Shown: piece by piece, positions 8,593 through 15,868 of the stretch
How the letters are laid out: each line of letters opens with the position of its first letter
Numbering within the stretch: the first letter of the stretch is position 1
Assembly: GCF_000622085.1 (NCBI RefSeq)
Contig: NZ_JHWL01000002.1
Span: 124,001-188,000, forward strand
Direction of reading: 5' to 3'
DNA length: 64,000 nt
From: Butyrivibrio proteoclasticus P6B7
GTDB taxonomy: Bacteria > Bacillota > Clostridia > Lachnospirales > Lachnospiraceae
The notes under the pieces: generated by a model
What the model was told of the DNA's origin: nothing
Database searches by the model: none
Seen by the model: the letters and a program-made list of their open reading frames with translations, nothing else
Position numbers and translations under genes: made by a program

Positions 8593-8681
8593 ATGTTCAG
8601 AGCCAGAATATCAAAGGAAGCACTTATATGATGTCTAAGCTTGAGCAGAATAACAGAGAGTATCTTGAGAAGGCTAATTGA
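8593..8681 (+). other. Two overlapping mini-ORFs after the membrane protein, possible gene remnant
   Basis: GGGAGG is followed by ATG 8593 opening a 12-codon frame (MFRARISKEALI, stop 8629-8631). The stop overlaps a second ATG (8628, ATGATG) opening a 17-codon frame, MMSKLEQNNREYLEKAN, stop 8679-8681. The good ribosome-binding site and the ATGA coupling are real. Coding status is not supported by length. It could be a frameshifted relic or a spurious ORF pair. Confidence 0.25.
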
Positions 8682-8693
8682 TTTAGTTGATTA

Positions 8694-8729
8694 TTATACC
8701 AAGAAGTGCTTGACATAATATTGGTATAA
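8694..8729. repeat. 9-bp inverted repeat around the tyrS -35 box
   Basis: TTATACCAA (8694-8702) and TTGGTATAA (8721-8729) are a perfect 9-bp inverted repeat separated by 18 bases. The -35 hexamer TTGACA (8710-8715) is at the centre. Geometry suggests an operator or DNA loop site; no regulator is identified. Confidence 0.5.
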
Positions 8730-8738
8730 AATTAAAAT
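8710..8738 (+). promoter_or_regulatory. tyrS promoter
   Basis: A consensus TTGACA (8710-8715), a 17-base spacer and TAAAAT (8733-8738). Transcription would begin just before the T-box leader. Confidence 0.75.
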
Positions 8739-8756
8739 TTATGAGTATATTAAAAA

Positions 8757-9037
8757 GCGATGATCGGAATAAGTAAGAATCGCAGGCTGACAACAGAGAA
8801 TTGCCGGTTGGTGAGAGGCGTATGTTAAGAGCGATGATGAATACCTCCGTGAGCTGCAGAGCGGAACGTTCTTTTGAACTAATATGTTCTGACGGGGATG
8901 ACCGTTATATCATAAGAGTATCGCCAGTAATGGTCGTACTTGCTGAGGCGCATGATGCGAATCATGTGTGAATGAAGGTGGTAACACGAATTATTCGTCC
9001 TTCGCAACTATTATGGTTGCGGAGGGCTTTTTATTTT
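8757..9037 (+). promoter_or_regulatory. Tyrosine T-box leader with terminator
   Basis: The leader has the order of a T-box riboswitch. Stem I contains AGAGAAUUGCCGGUUGGUGAG, and the specifier region AAUACCUCCGUGAGCUG carries UAC (8842-8844), a tyrosine codon. The T-box itself, GAAGGUGGUAACACG, lies about 8975-8989. It ends in a terminator, CCTTCGCAAC (8999-9008) with GTTGCGGAGG (9016-9025), followed by a T-rich run. Uncharged tRNA-Tyr should stabilise the antiterminator and switch on tyrS. The match of specifier and downstream gene is strong mutual support. Confidence 0.93.
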
Positions 9038-9063
9038 CCGCAACAATTATTTGGAGGTGCATT

Positions 9064-10290
9064 ATGCAGATATTTGAAGAACTTAAGGCAAGAGGCCTCA
9101 TTGCTCAGGTTACAGATGAAGAGCAGATCAGAGACCTTGTAAACAACGGAAAGGCAACTTTCTACATCGGCTTTGACTGTACAGCTGATTCACTTACAGC
9201 TGGTCACTTCATGGCTCTTACTCTTATGAAGAGACTTCAGGAAGCAGGCAATAAGCCAATCGCACTTATCGGTGGTGGTACAACCATGATCGGTGATCCA
9301 TCAGGAAGAACAGATATGCGTAAGATGCTTACAAGAGAAGACATCGATCACAACGCAGAGTGCTTCAAGAGACAGATGGAGAAGTTCATTGACTTCTCAG
9401 ATGGAAAAGCACTTATGGTTAATAACGCAGACTGGCTTATGAACCTTAACTACATCGAGCTTCTTAGAGAGGTTGGTGCATGCTTCTCAGTTAACAACAT
9501 GCTTCGTGCTGAGTGCTACAAGCAGAGAATGGAGAAGGGTCTTTCATTCCTTGAGTTTAACTACATGATCATGCAGTCCTACGACTTCTATTACATGTTC
9601 CAGAAGTATGATTGTAACCTTGAGTTCGGCGGAGATGATCAGTGGAGCAATATGCTTGGTGGTACAGAGCTTATCCGTCGTAAGCTTGGTAAGGATGCTC
9701 ATGCTATGACAATCACACTTCTTACAGATTCGCAGGGTAAGAAGATGGGTAAGACAGCTGGAAATGCAGTATGGCTTGATCCTAACAAGACATCACCATT
9801 CGACTTCTACCAGTACTGGAGAAACGTTGGCGATGCTGACGTAGATAAGTGTATCAAGATGCTTACATTCATCCCTATCGAAGAGATCCTTGAGATGGAG
9901 AAGTGGGATGATTCAAGAATCAACGAGAAGAAGGAAATCCTTGCATTCGAGCTTACAGCCCTTGTACATGGTAAAGAGGAAGCTCAGAAGGCTCAGGATG
10001 CTGCAAGAGCTCTTTTTGCAGGTGGCGGAGATATGGCAAGTGTGCCAGCTACATCACTTAAGGCAGAGGACTTCAGAGATGGAGTTATCGATATCCTTCA
10101 GGTACTTGTTTCAAGCGGCCTTTGCGCTACAAGAAGTGAGGCAAGACGTGCTGTTGAGCAGGGCGGCGTAACCTTCAATGAGGAGAAGGTATCTGACGTT
10201 AAGACAACTTATACCAAGGATACATTTGCTGAAGGCATCATGGTTCGTAAGGGTAAGAAGTCTTACAAGAAAGTAACAGCAGAGTTTTAA
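9064..10290 (+). CDS. tyrS: Tyrosyl-tRNA synthetase
   Basis: A 408-residue class I synthetase of normal size. The HIGH-like motif is TAGH (residues 45-48) in ADSLTAGHF, FGGDDQW lines the tyrosine pocket, and the KMSKS-like motif is KKMGKT. A C-terminal S4 RNA-binding domain begins around ATRSEARRAVEQGGV. It charges tRNA-Tyr. The start ATG 9064 is preceded by GGAGG; the frame stays open upstream to 8968, but those codons lie in the T-box terminator and are not coding. It is followed at 10 bases by the DUF3137 gene, so those genes may share the T-box transcript. Confidence 0.97.
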   Translation: MQIFEELKARGLIAQVTDEEQIRDLVNNGKATFYIGFDCTADSLTAGHFMALTLMKRLQEAGNKPIALIGGGTTMIGDPSGRTDMRKMLTREDIDHNAECFKRQMEKFIDFSDGKALMVNNADWLMNLNYIELLREVGACFSVNNMLRAECYKQRMEKGLSFLEFNYMIMQSYDFYYMFQKYDCNLEFGGDDQWSNMLGGTELIRRKLGKDAHAMTITLLTDSQGKKMGKTAGNAVWLDPNKTSPFDFYQYWRNVGDADVDKCIKMLTFIPIEEILEMEKWDDSRINEKKEILAFELTALVHGKEEAQKAQDAARALFAGGGDMASVPATSLKAEDFRDGVIDILQVLVSSGLCATRSEARRAVEQGGVTFNEEKVSDVKTTYTKDTFAEGIMVRKGKKSYKKVTAEF

Positions 10291-10299
10291 GGAGTTAAC

Positions 10300-11250
10300 A
10301 TGAGTTCTGATTATAACGAATATAATGGAATCTCAGGTAATTCAGCAGATATTGGCGGGATCAAGGGAAAACTTGCTCTCGCCAAGTTTCTTAGGATAGT
10401 AGGCTTTGTATCGCCGTTCATAGTAATACCATTTATGTTGGTATACCATACCTTTTTGCTAATTATTCCAGTTGTGGCGATTGGTGTGCTTCTGCTTTTT
10501 ATTGGACTAAAAATAAAGAATAGCGCTATGGATGAGTATGGAAAGACCATAGTTGAGCCCATGGCCAGACAGGTCTTCCCAAATGCTGAGTTTACTTACA
10601 ATGAGAAGTACATTACCCTGGATTCCTATTTTGATTTAGGACTTATCACCAGAGATGATGATGAGTATGTAACTAACCATCTGGTTTCTAATGATGAACA
10701 TGAACTTGAGAACTTTTCACTACTTTGTGAGCATACTGATACAGATTCAGATGGTAATTCTTCTACAGTAGTAACCTTTAGGGGAACAGTTGTTAAGTAC
10801 AAGACTCCTACCAATATACAGGGAGTTGTCAGAGTTATAGCATCTAAACCTCTGAATTTACTTGTAGTTAAGAAGGAGACTACCTTCGTCAGGAAAAATA
10901 CACCGATTACTCCTGAGAAGATTGAGACAGGATCAGTAACCTTTGACGAGAACTTTGAAGTATTTGCAAGTGATCAGCATACAGGCTTCTATGTTCTTAA
11001 TGCTTATGTAATTGAGAAATTGCAGGCTTTTAGAGCTAAGTATGGAACTTTCGCTCTTACTATTACTGCTGATACTCTTTATGTGTCTTTTAACCAGAAG
11101 GATAAATTTATTTTTGTACCTTCTAAGATTTCTGATATTGGAGATAATCCATTCTTAGAGGCTAGAAATAATCTTAACGAACTGATTGAAAGTCTTAATG
11201 ATATTGCCTTTGCGATATCAAAGAGTACAGAAAGAGAAAGAACTATATAA
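10300..11250 (+). CDS. DUF3137-like membrane protein
   Basis: A 316-residue protein with two adjacent membrane segments near the N-terminus (about residues 31-70), followed by a long cytosolic or extracellular domain. Features are IVEPMARQVFPNAEFTYNE and a C-terminal GFYVLNAYVIEKLQAF... sensor-like segment, the pattern of DUF3137 proteins. DUF3137 proteins commonly sit beside LemA, as here. No biochemical role is established. AAGGAG precedes the ATG, 9 bases after tyrS. Confidence 0.7.
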   Translation: MSSDYNEYNGISGNSADIGGIKGKLALAKFLRIVGFVSPFIVIPFMLVYHTFLLIIPVVAIGVLLLFIGLKIKNSAMDEYGKTIVEPMARQVFPNAEFTYNEKYITLDSYFDLGLITRDDDEYVTNHLVSNDEHELENFSLLCEHTDTDSDGNSSTVVTFRGTVVKYKTPTNIQGVVRVIASKPLNLLVVKKETTFVRKNTPITPEKIETGSVTFDENFEVFASDQHTGFYVLNAYVIEKLQAFRAKYGTFALTITADTLYVSFNQKDKFIFVPSKISDIGDNPFLEARNNLNELIESLNDIAFAISKSTERERTI

Positions 11251-11263
11251 TTGGGAGATAATA

Positions 11264-11812
11264 ATGATGGGTTTTTTATTTAGTTTTTTGATTTTAGTTA
11301 TGATTATTGCTGTGATCTATTTTGTAGGTATCAGCAACAGAATTGAGAAGATTAAGATTGCTACAGACCAGGCTAAGGCCGATATTGAGATTTACATGGT
11401 AAAAAGATATGACGTTATCATGAACTCTTTAGAGGTAGCCAAGAAATTTATGAGCCATGAGGATGAGATCTTTTCAAAGATCCATGAGATTCATTCAAAC
11501 ATGACTATCAGTGAGCTTTCTGAGCAGAGCAGCCTTCAGGATAAGGCTCAGAAGGGCCTTCTTGCTCTTGCAGAACAGTTCCCAGAGCTTAAGTCACAGG
11601 AAGTAATGGTTACACTTCAGAAGCAGATTGCTGATGAGAACGAACATTTCGCAGCTGCCAAGAGAATGTATAACTCAAATGTAACTCAGTTTAACCAGGC
11701 TATCGTCGTATTCCCAAGCTCAATCGTAGCGTCTATGAAGAATGTTACACCACTTGAGTTTTTTAAGGATGAAGACGCATTATCAAAGAGAGACGCTAAT
11801 GTTGTATTTTGA
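11264..11812 (+). CDS. LemA family protein
   Basis: A 182-residue protein with one N-terminal membrane anchor (MMGFLFSFLILVMIIAVIYF). The LemA helical domain follows, with NRIEKIKIATDQAKADIEIY, YDVIMNSLEVAKKF and the characteristic RMYNSNVTQFNQAIVVFPSS. LemA proteins are membrane-anchored helical bundles of unclear role, often paired with DUF3137 or TPM-domain proteins. The upstream part of the open frame (from 11186) overlaps the previous gene, and the real start has GGGAGATAAT before it. The last residues overlap the next gene by 14 bases. Confidence 0.88.
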   Translation: MMGFLFSFLILVMIIAVIYFVGISNRIEKIKIATDQAKADIEIYMVKRYDVIMNSLEVAKKFMSHEDEIFSKIHEIHSNMTISELSEQSSLQDKAQKGLLALAEQFPELKSQEVMVTLQKQIADENEHFAAAKRMYNSNVTQFNQAIVVFPSSIVASMKNVTPLEFFKDEDALSKRDANVVF

Positions 11813-13073
11813 TAAAAATATAGACAAGGTAATTAAAAAACCTTGGAAAAAGTTTTGGATTTCTTTACTGATCTTTATAATAACGCTGGTTTTATTTGTT
11901 CTGACTGGCCCTATAAACGACAATCTTGCCCTTATTTTTTTCTTTGCGTGTTTTGCTTACTTTATCAAAACCCTTTACGATCTGATTCTGGGATTGATAT
12001 CAAAAAAAGTTGCAAGGATGGTCCTTAAAACCAGTGAAGGACGTGCGCTTAAAGAGGAATTTAAGAAAGAGACAGTTAAATATATTGAGAAGTTCAAGAT
12101 TTATGTGGGCTCTCAAATGATGATATGTGCTTTTGACTGGCCTCTAAAGTACGTTTGTTTAAAAGAAATCAAAGCCTTAGATTATTTAAAACATGATGAT
12201 GAGATGTATACCTTATTTATCATCATGAATAGTGGAGATTCACATTACCTAACTTTTAAGGAAAAGGAATTTCTTACTACGTACAATATGCTTTTTGATC
12301 TTTTATCCAGTATTACGCCTGTTCTTAATCTTAAGCCCCATGTACTTAGTAGTGACAGTAAATTCGCTATTTCTAAGGTAAAAGAGCACTACAAGGACAG
12401 ATATCAGATTAAGGACGTTGAGCCAGGAGACTTCTTTGATGATTATTCTGAGGGCTCTATAGCGCTATATTATTCTCAAAATGGAAAGAGATATGCTCTT
12501 ATAATCGCTGATGTATGCGGCGTAATAAAGGCTGCAGAAAATGATGACGGTCAGTGGGAGGGCATTGGACTTTATGGCAATGATTCCGGAAGTGAAGGCC
12601 TTATTAAGGTAATAGACAGAGAGCTTTCAAAGAAAGAAACCTATGAAGAAGAGATACATTACTCTAAATTTGCAGGTATACTCTTTGGAATTTTTACTGT
12701 GTTTTTCCTTTTGATAGGATATGGAGCATACATGCAGGATAAGGACATAGCTGGTGCTGTGCTAGGACTATTCATGCTTTTATTTGTTATTGCATCCCTT
12801 TATTTTACTTTGTATTTCCTGCTTACAAAGATTACCCTAAAGGATAATAAGATTACCTTCAGAAACTTTCTTGGAAGAAAAAAGACCTTTGATGTTGAGG
12901 CAATTGATGAGATAAGAAATAACCCTATGTCAGGTGAGTATGGCTTTTATAGTAAGGGTAAAAAACTATTTGGAATCACCCAGGCACAATCTGAAAAAGC
13001 CTATAGGTTTGTTCATTGTGTTAATCTTTCAAGAACCGGAAGTCAGCTGAATCTTCCTGAAAATAAGAAATAG
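11799..13073 (+). CDS. Membrane protein of unknown function in the LemA cassette
   Basis: A 424-residue protein I cannot assign. It has two hydrophobic segments at the N-terminus (about residues 17-60) and two more around 285-345, each pair followed by a soluble part. Between them lies a 200-residue domain with SHYLTFKEKEFLTTYNMLFD. A bPH2/YcxB-like strand pattern is visible after each membrane pair (TLKDNKITFRNFLGRKKTFD), so two repeats of a membrane plus PH-like unit are possible (inference). The start ATG 11799 lies inside the LemA end and has only a weak AGAGAG, so coupled translation is likely. Confidence 0.7.
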   Translation: MLYFDKNIDKVIKKPWKKFWISLLIFIITLVLFVLTGPINDNLALIFFFACFAYFIKTLYDLILGLISKKVARMVLKTSEGRALKEEFKKETVKYIEKFKIYVGSQMMICAFDWPLKYVCLKEIKALDYLKHDDEMYTLFIIMNSGDSHYLTFKEKEFLTTYNMLFDLLSSITPVLNLKPHVLSSDSKFAISKVKEHYKDRYQIKDVEPGDFFDDYSEGSIALYYSQNGKRYALIIADVCGVIKAAENDDGQWEGIGLYGNDSGSEGLIKVIDRELSKKETYEEEIHYSKFAGILFGIFTVFFLLIGYGAYMQDKDIAGAVLGLFMLLFVIASLYFTLYFLLTKITLKDNKITFRNFLGRKKTFDVEAIDEIRNNPMSGEYGFYSKGKKLFGITQAQSEKAYRFVHCVNLSRTGSQLNLPENKK

Positions 13074-13106
13074 AAACATCTATACAGATATATAGTCAGT
13101 GCTTAT

Positions 13107-13147
13107 TTATGGCCACTTCTTGCAATATGTGCATGAAGTGGCCATAA
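13107..13147. terminator. Long hairpin downstream of the LemA cassette
   Basis: TTATGGCCACTTC (13107-13119) pairs perfectly with GAAGTGGCCATAA (13135-13147). The loop contains a further TGCA/TGCA pair across T.T mismatches. There is no clear T-run, so it is either a weak terminator or an mRNA-stabilising structure. It separates the LemA operon from the lipoprotein gene. Confidence 0.6.
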
Positions 13148-13192
13148 TTATCAGTGTTGTTATTATTACTAGTTTTTTAAACAGGAGGAATT

Positions 13193-14908
13193 ATGAAAAA
13201 GACAAGAATTATTGCGATGGGACTGTGCGCTGTGCTTCTCACAGGCTGCTCTTTTACTAATCCATTTGCAAAAGATGAGGCAGACACTGGGTTATCTGTA
13301 GAGAATGTGGGTGATAACGCAGATAATGCAGGTGATGTATCCTCAGAGGGAACATCAGAATTTGATTATACAGAAGATATTGTAGATATAGTAAGCTCAG
13401 CACTACCAGTATATAAGAATGTCTACCGCTACGATTACAGATATTCTGAGGATGACAATTATGTGAATCTTACTCAGATGACTCATTCCTGGGTTCTTTT
13501 AAGGGAAGCTGATAAAGGAGCTTATCCAGGCCTTTACGATGCCCTTATGGACAGAGCACAGGAGGGTATCAAGAACTTCGGCGATTATAGTAATACCATG
13601 TATTCTGATGCCACTGAGCAGTATCAGTCCATGGCAGAAAGCGGAGATGAAGCTTCTTTCCCTGCATACGTAGATAATCAATACGACTACATTTCAAGAG
13701 CTGATTCCAAGATCGTAAGTATTTGCTCATCCTATGAGACCTATTCCGGCGGTGCTCATGGATACTATGCTACTTATGGCGATAGTTACCTTGTAGAAAC
13801 TGGTGAAAAGATAGCTCTTTCTAACGTATTTACTATTTCTGAGGATGAATTTGCTTCTAAGCTTAAGGATAAGCTCTCTGTTGAGTTTAATGAAAGAGGA
13901 TCTAGCTCTGACTATGTTGATGAGTATTTAAGCCATTATAAGTTTGAACCTGACTCAAGTAAGGATGTAAGTAGTGGAGCTGAAGACTGGGAAACAGAGT
14001 ACATCTTCTATTTTGATTATCAGGGCGTTCATATTGTATTTAACCCTTATGACATTGCTGACTATGCCAGCGGAGCCTTTGATGTTGTATTTGGATATGA
14101 TGAGGGCGTAATTGCTGATGAATACAAGCTTGTTCCTGACCAGGGTTATATCAATCATGAGGTGATTCCTGTATGTGGTAAGGACTATGAGTACAAGAAC
14201 GAAATTGAAGGCATGAGATTTGAACTTGCCTATGAGGATGAAGAGCACACTTATGCTTCATCAATTACCCTTGTAAATGGAGATAAAGAGGCATCAGTGG
14301 ATGCGGACATCTATGCCGAGGATTATTATGGTGACTGCTACCACATTTATACCAAGGATGGTAGAGAGTACATCTACATAATCTTTAGTGAGTTTAATGA
14401 TTTTACTTCCCTTGTGGCCTTTGATATAACTGGTGGTGATGTTAAGCTTTGTGGTTCTGACTGGTTCCACGATATTTATATTGATTATCAGGATCAGGAC
14501 TTTAGCGGAGAGCCATGCCTTACAGATCCAGATAACATGCTTCTTGGCCATGTGGGAGAAGCCCTTGGATCCTTCCAGTATTACAACTTATACAGCGTTG
14601 GTGCTGATGGAATGCCTGTAGAAAACGATGATGTATGCGACTTTGGAATGGTTGCTACAGACAAAATCGTGGCTAAGAAGGAAGTTCCTGCTGTTAAGGT
14701 TGTGGACGGAAAGGCTACATCAGAAAGCTCGCCAATAGCTCCTGGAACAACAGTAGTTCCTGTTGCAACAGATGGAAAGAGCTACGTTGATGTTCAGCTT
14801 GAGGATGGAAGCGTAGTTAGAATTACTTATACATCCTATGAATATCCTGCAGCTATCGATGGAACATCAGTAGATGAATACTTTGATGAGCTTATGTATG
14901 TAGGCTGA
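13193..14908 (+). CDS. Lipoprotein with DUF4163/DUF3298 (RsiV-like) domain
   Basis: A 571-residue lipoprotein. The signal peptide ends with lipobox LLTGC (Cys19), followed by an acidic linker. Residues from about 60 to 310 carry the DUF4163/DUF3298 pattern, including YETYSGGAHGYYATYGDSYL and EKIALSNVFTISEDEF, as in the extracytoplasmic part of RsiV-like anti-sigma factors and secreted relatives. There is no cytosolic anti-sigma region or transmembrane helix here, so it is not RsiV itself. The remaining C-terminal half is a beta-rich region of unknown role. AGGAGG precedes the ATG; monocistronic. Confidence 0.8.
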   Translation: MKKTRIIAMGLCAVLLTGCSFTNPFAKDEADTGLSVENVGDNADNAGDVSSEGTSEFDYTEDIVDIVSSALPVYKNVYRYDYRYSEDDNYVNLTQMTHSWVLLREADKGAYPGLYDALMDRAQEGIKNFGDYSNTMYSDATEQYQSMAESGDEASFPAYVDNQYDYISRADSKIVSICSSYETYSGGAHGYYATYGDSYLVETGEKIALSNVFTISEDEFASKLKDKLSVEFNERGSSSDYVDEYLSHYKFEPDSSKDVSSGAEDWETEYIFYFDYQGVHIVFNPYDIADYASGAFDVVFGYDEGVIADEYKLVPDQGYINHEVIPVCGKDYEYKNEIEGMRFELAYEDEEHTYASSITLVNGDKEASVDADIYAEDYYGDCYHIYTKDGREYIYIIFSEFNDFTSLVAFDITGGDVKLCGSDWFHDIYIDYQDQDFSGEPCLTDPDNMLLGHVGEALGSFQYYNLYSVGADGMPVENDDVCDFGMVATDKIVAKKEVPAVKVVDGKATSESSPIAPGTTVVPVATDGKSYVDVQLEDGSVVRITYTSYEYPAAIDGTSVDEYFDELMYVG

Positions 14909-14945
14909 TCAGTTACATAGGAAAAAGAACTATAACTGAATTATT

Positions 14946-14996
14946 AAATCCTCCGAAGAGAGCAAATAAAGCTGTTCTTCGGGGGATTTTTATTTT
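14946..14996 (+). terminator. Terminator after the DUF3298 lipoprotein
   Basis: AAATCCTCCGAAGA (14946-14959) pairs with TCTTCGGGGGATTT (14976-14989), giving a stem of 13-14 bp with one G.T pair, followed by TTTATTTT. Confidence 0.88.
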
Positions 14997-15019
14997 ATGA
15001 AAAAAAACAAAAGGATATG

Positions 15020-15048
15020 TTGACAAATAGAAACAATAGGTTTATATT
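15020..15048 (+). promoter_or_regulatory. Promoter of the metal-efflux operon
   Basis: TTGACA (15020-15025), a 17-base spacer and TATATT (15043-15048). The -10 box runs into the operator palindrome, an arrangement suited to repression. Confidence 0.8.
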
Positions 15049-15078
15049 CAACATATGAACAATCGTTCATATGTTGAA
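15047..15078. promoter_or_regulatory. ArsR/SmtB-type operator palindrome
   Basis: TTCAACATATGAAC (15047-15060), spacer AATC and GTTCATATGTTGAA (15065-15078) form a perfect 14-bp inverted repeat. Its core, ATATGAAC with GTTCATAT, resembles the operators of CzrA/CadC/SmtB repressors. It covers the predicted transcription start, and the first gene encodes such a repressor, so metal-relieved autorepression is inferred. Confidence 0.85.
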
Positions 15079-15114
15079 ATGAAAATCTAAGATTCTTCGG
15101 AAGGAGGTTCATAT

Positions 15115-15474
15115 ATGGCTTTAAACGACGTAGAACAGTGTGAAGAGAAGCACGTTCACATCCATTTTGCCAATAAGATTCATCAGGATATGCCAGATGA
15201 TGATAAGCTTTATGATCTTGCAGAGCTTTTTAAGGTCTTTGGCGATTCCACCAGGATTAAGATCCTGTTTGCGCTTTTTGAATCAGAGATGTGTGTATGT
15301 GACATTGCAGACACTCTTAACATGACTCAGTCAGCTATTTCCCACCAGCTTAAGGTTCTTAAGCAGTCAAGACTTGTGGGAAATAGACGTGAGGGTAAGT
15401 CAATCATATACTTCCTAGCTGACGATCATGTAAGAACCATCATCAATCAAGGTATTACTCATATCAATGAGTGA
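15115..15474 (+). CDS. ArsR/SmtB family metal-responsive repressor
   Basis: A 119-residue winged-helix protein. The recognition region is MTQSAISHQLKVLKQSRLVG, preceded by a CVCDIA segment (C-x-C at the alpha3 position used for metal sensing in CadC/ArsR types). There is a His-rich N-terminus (EEKHVHIHFANKIH), and possible alpha5 ligands are DDHVRTIINQGITHINE. The mix of alpha3 cysteines and alpha5 Asp/His leaves the cognate metal (Cd/Pb or Zn) open. It heads an operon with an HMA protein and a P-type ATPase and has its likely operator in its own promoter. GGAGG precedes the ATG. Confidence 0.9.
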   Translation: MALNDVEQCEEKHVHIHFANKIHQDMPDDDKLYDLAELFKVFGDSTRIKILFALFESEMCVCDIADTLNMTQSAISHQLKVLKQSRLVGNRREGKSIIYFLADDHVRTIINQGITHINE

Positions 15475-15575
15475 TGAACGAAAGCTTTTTTGTTAATTAT
15501 TGGGTCATGACCTGGTTTATTTAGTAACTTAAGCCATGACAATCAAAATATATAAAGAAAAAGGAGAACAAAACT

Positions 15576-15791
15576 ATGAAAAAGACATACAAATGTGAGG
15601 TAGATTGTGCTAACTGTGCAGCTAAGATGGAAGAGGCTGTTAAGAAGATTGAAGGCGTAACAGATGCAAGAGTTAACTTCATGACTCAGAAATTCATGCT
15701 TGAGGCAGACGATGCTGTATATGCAGAAGTTCTTGAGAAGGCAGTTAAGGCTTGCAAGAAGGTTGAGCCAGACTGCGAGATCGAAGTCTGA
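15576..15791 (+). CDS. Heavy-metal-associated (HMA) domain protein, metallochaperone-like
   Basis: A 71-residue free-standing HMA domain with the ligand motif in EVDCANCAAKMEEAV (C-x2-C) and the usual beta-alpha-beta pattern (VTDARVNFMTQKFMLEA). Such domains deliver soft metals to, or regulate, P1B ATPases and are usually fused at the ATPase N-terminus. The ATPase 77 bases downstream lacks an HMA domain, so this gene probably supplies it in trans (inference). AAAGGAG precedes the start. The 100-base gap before it holds a GGTCATGACC palindrome (15503-15512) and nothing else clear. Confidence 0.9.
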   Translation: MKKTYKCEVDCANCAAKMEEAVKKIEGVTDARVNFMTQKFMLEADDAVYAEVLEKAVKACKKVEPDCEIEV

Positions 15792-15868
15792 TAGTTCTAT
15801 TTTTCTATATTTAGTGTTGTGACGCAATTTAAACCGCTTTAACAAGTCGCAACAGAAAGCGTGTTACT

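Noticed and set aside
8968..9063. 32-codon N-terminal extension of TyrS
   Set aside because: It covers the T-box antiterminator and terminator. TyrS homology begins at ATG 9064, which has GGAGG.
11186..11263. Upstream extension of LemA
   Set aside because: It lies within the DUF3137 gene and would put 26 charged residues before the signal-anchor; ATG 11264 has GGGAG.
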